From SAR324 cluster bacterium (GTDB lineage Bacteria; SAR324; XYD2-FULL-50-16), in the NCBI GenBank assembly GCA_028282885.1, contig JANQGX010000027.1, positions 62,001 to 126,000 of the forward strand: a DNA stretch of 64,000 nt, given 5' to 3'. Shown in pieces: positions 62,098-64,000 of this stretch. The position numbers were made by a program, and so were the translations under genes. The notes beneath the pieces were generated by a model. It saw only the letters and a list, made by a program, of their open reading frames with translations. It ran no database searches and was not told where the DNA came from. The stretch's first letter is position 1, and each line of letters starts with the position of its first letter.

Positions 62098-63165
62098 ATG
62101 TGTACATCGACAAAAGACGTTGTCATAGGGCCCCTTCTTGTTCTGAAAGGTGAGCCTTTTGCGCGGGGAATGCTCCAGTCGGAGCAGTGTCCGGAATCTG
62201 TTGATAAGGTTCGCACGAAAGTTCTTTCCCTGCTTGCGGAAAACAGGGAGCGGTTTCACTCCACCCACGCCAAATCCTTCATTGATCAACAAATCACCAT
62301 CACCAGAAAACTGATGCCCGACATCCACGAGGAGGTCAGTGGAATAGCGCACGGCTTTGGGCTCACTTTTCTGGAACTCTACCGGTTTTACCACTTGAGG
62401 GTGTTGTTGGATATGGATGGTTGCACCGCCTGGGCTGTTTCGGATGATGAGACGGGTGTGACAATAGGCAAAAACAGGGATCTGAAAGCTAAGGACAAGG
62501 ATTTGCAGAGAATCTTTGTTCATGAGGATCCGGGTTGGCAGGGAAGAAGGGTTCTTTCAGTTGGCAGCCTTGGAGCGCCCTGTGCCTATTCAAGCGGGAT
62601 CAACTCCGACGGCTTCTGTCTGGCGGATACCAATATCCTGACCTCGGACCATGGCCCGGGGATCTGCCGCTATTTTCTGATGCCGTTTCTCCTGGCTACC
62701 TGCAGGTCCGTAGAAGAAGCCATCGGGAGCATTTCCCAATTACCCCATGCCGGTGGAGGTTCACTGGTCATGGGAGATGCCGTTTCCGAGATCGCTGCAG
62801 CGGAGTTGGGGTATGAACGACAGGATATTGAGTATGGTGGCTCCTGGTTAGCGAAAACCAATCATTTTACTTCCCGAAAGTTAAGTCATACCAATTTAAG
62901 CAGTAACAGAGAAGCAGAACTGGACAACTCCCGAAACCGATTACGTTATATTGAAGAAACCATTCCAGATACATTCAAGCCATTTGGACAGGAAGGAGTG
63001 CTCGCCATGATGGAAAGTCATTCTCCGGGTGCGGAAATTTGCCGCCATTCCGATCTTGACGAGTCATCCACAATCTCGGGCGCCCTTTTCTCCTGCCGCG
63101 ACAACACCCTGGTATTTTCAGATGGCTATCCCTGCTGTTCCTCCCGGTATGGCTATTCTCTCTGA
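62098..63165 (+). CDS. C45 peptidase/acyl-CoA:6-aminopenicillanate acyltransferase-family Ntn hydrolase
   Basis: The 355-residue protein matches the C45 family. The motif MDGCTAWAV gives Gly108-Cys109, where the family cleaves itself and exposes the Cys nucleophile. Further marks are VTIGKNRDLKA, GAPCAYSSGINSDGFCLADTNI (read in parts) and the late SHSPGAEICRH. Members hydrolyse or transfer acyl groups on small amides or amino acids. I chose the ATG at 62098, 4 nt after the ATPase stop; longer frames overlap that gene. No signal peptide is seen, so it acts in the cytoplasm on what the Dpp-type importer brings in. Confidence 0.85.
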   Translation: MCTSTKDVVIGPLLVLKGEPFARGMLQSEQCPESVDKVRTKVLSLLAENRERFHSTHAKSFIDQQITITRKLMPDIHEEVSGIAHGFGLTFLELYRFYHLRVLLDMDGCTAWAVSDDETGVTIGKNRDLKAKDKDLQRIFVHEDPGWQGRRVLSVGSLGAPCAYSSGINSDGFCLADTNILTSDHGPGICRYFLMPFLLATCRSVEEAIGSISQLPHAGGGSLVMGDAVSEIAAAELGYERQDIEYGGSWLAKTNHFTSRKLSHTNLSSNREAELDNSRNRLRYIEETIPDTFKPFGQEGVLAMMESHSPGAEICRHSDLDESSTISGALFSCRDNTLVFSDGYPCCSSRYGYSL

Positions 63166-63606
63166 ATCATTTCACTCCCCGCCAATCTTCAGGCGCCACC
63201 CCTCTAAAAACAACTATCAGCCGGAAAGAACATTGGTAAACACGACCCTTAATTCCGTACAGCAATAAGAGTGAGGCTCGGGAGTTCCAGTTCCACTGCC
63301 CTTCGACAACAATCGGTTCAAGGGGTTCCGGTTGTGACTCGCTCTTCAATTTCCAATGCCTGTGGTTTTTCTTGTTGACAGAAATCTCTCAAAAATTTAG
63401 TAATTGATTCATAAAAAACTAACTTTAGTTTTATTTATTATCTCATTGTTATATAAGTTTATTTTGTTAAAACCTGTTTATGTGATTGAATCCGGGCAAA
63501 TGATCCAACCGGCTGACGTCAAATAAAACCGGTCGGGTTTTTTGAACGGATGAAAGGATTCGGATCAGAGCACCCTGAACGTTTTTGACAAAACGGAGAG
63601 GACTTG
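63166..63606. other. Intergenic region before the GntR regulator
   Basis: About 440 bases. The left part has no convincing gene. Positions 63360-63480 are A/T-rich, and the terminator-like hairpin at 63525 follows. Confidence 0.4.
63525..63543 (+). terminator. Weak terminator-like hairpin
   Basis: AAAACC (63525-63530), loop GGTCG, GGTTTT with two more T. The stem is only 6 bp, so it may be a weak terminator or leader attenuator before the GntR gene. Confidence 0.4.
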
Positions 63607-64000
63607 ATGAAGAGAGGATTTAAGGGAGCCCGGATTGAGAAGGTACGGGTATCGGACCAGATTAAGAATGCCATGAAGCAGGCGATTCTGGATGGAGAGT
63701 ACAAGCCGGGTGATCGATTACCCACCGAGGAACAGATTGCGGCTGATTTCAACACCAGCAAAGTCAGTGCTCGTGAAGCCCTGCGGGAACTTGAAACCGA
63801 GAAGCTGATCGAGAAACGCAGGGGGATGTATGGCGGAAGCTTTGTCAAAGAGCCTGATTCCGAGGCCATGGGTCAGGTGATGATCAACTACTACCAGTTT
63901 GGAGGGATCACCTTTGAGGAGCTGGCTGAATTCAGGAAACTGTTGGAACCCTCCCTGGTGGAGTTGGCGGTTGAGAGGCGTACTGATGAAGATCTGGAAG
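63607..64000 (+). CDS. GntR/FadR-family transcriptional regulator (3' end beyond window)
   Basis: The visible 131 residues include a GntR winged HTH: KVRVSDQIKNAMKQAILDGEYKPGDRLPTEEQIAADFNTSKVSAREALRELE (read in parts, about 11-62). The start of an FCD-type ligand domain follows (TFEELAEFRKLLEPSLVELAVERR). GGAGAGGAC lies before the ATG. It is downstream of the second Dpp/C45 operon on the same strand and may open the next catabolic operon beyond the window. Confidence 0.88.
   Translation, partial: MKRGFKGARIEKVRVSDQIKNAMKQAILDGEYKPGDRLPTEEQIAADFNTSKVSAREALRELETEKLIEKRRGMYGGSFVKEPDSEAMGQVMINYYQFGGITFEELAEFRKLLEPSLVELAVERRTDEDLE

Noticed and set aside
1..64000. CRISPR arrays, prophage, rRNA or IS elements
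   Set aside because: No regularly spaced direct repeats, phage structural genes, rRNA segments or transposases were seen.

Overview
The window is a gene-dense bacterial chromosome segment with moderate GC. It has no rRNA, tRNA, CRISPR array, phage or transposase gene that I can see. Gene content (UGA-decoded selenoprotein, two-component systems, many ABC importers, glutaryl-CoA dehydrogenase, FolE2, PrpR-type sigma-54 activator, a B12 mutase/MutL fusion) fits a metabolically versatile Gram-negative bacterium, most likely Desulfobacterota- or SAR324-like. The taxonomic call is inference.

Layout. 0-2.3 kb: minus-strand signalling operon with two receiver proteins and an unknown protein. 2.4-7.7 kb: nitroreductase; an operon of glutamate-cysteine ligase, a Prx/thioredoxin-like selenoprotein (in-frame TGA at 5217) and a tyrosine phosphatase; then an M24 peptidase. 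8.3-17.6 kb: Dpp/Opp-type peptide ABC operon, a tiny membrane protein, an AraC regulator and a penicillin-acylase-family hydrolase. 18.1-38.7 kb: a candidate aminophosphonate (or related C2 amine) catabolic island. It holds two citrate-synthase-like proteins, a PhnW/AepZ-like aminotransferase, an acylating aldehyde dehydrogenase, a HAD hydrolase, a DMT permease, two LysR regulators, a saccharopine-dehydrogenase-like oxidoreductase, two class III PLP enzymes resembling the PbfA ammonia-lyase clade, a PiT permease with its DUF47 partner, and a PhnS/U/T-like ABC importer. 38.7-42.6 kb: FolE2, a CDP-alcohol phosphatidyltransferase, glutaryl-CoA dehydrogenase and a RibD/DHFR-like reductase. 43-46.6 kb: two membrane-anchored SsuA/NMT1-like binding proteins with a histidine kinase but no ABC permease. 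47.4-53.5 kb: IclR regulator, a giant B12-domain/mutase-like/MutL fusion and an opine-dehydrogenase-family protein. 54-63.2 kb: PrpR-type sigma-54 regulator, a second Dpp-type ABC operon and a C45 acyltransferase-family hydrolase. A GntR/FadR regulator runs off the right edge.

How it fits together. Four transcription units of the 18-38 kb island (18352+, 30528-, 32425+, 34795+) are preceded by copies of one about 20-bp element containing TTGACTTATAGTT: three are identical and one matches 18 of 21 positions. This is direct sequence evidence that import, amine removal, the acyl-CoA steps and the PiT permease form one regulon. A plausible flow is: aminoethylphosphonate or a hydroxylated relative enters by the ABC importer; the PLP enzymes make phosphonoacetaldehyde; the acylating dehydrogenase makes an acyl-CoA; the citrate-synthase-like pair acts on it. 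This does not match the classical PhnWX or PhnWAY routes and is the best candidate for an undescribed pathway here. Separately, each peptide-type ABC operon is paired with an Ntn-type acylase (penicillin acylase; C45), suggesting uptake and deacylation of N-acyl compounds.
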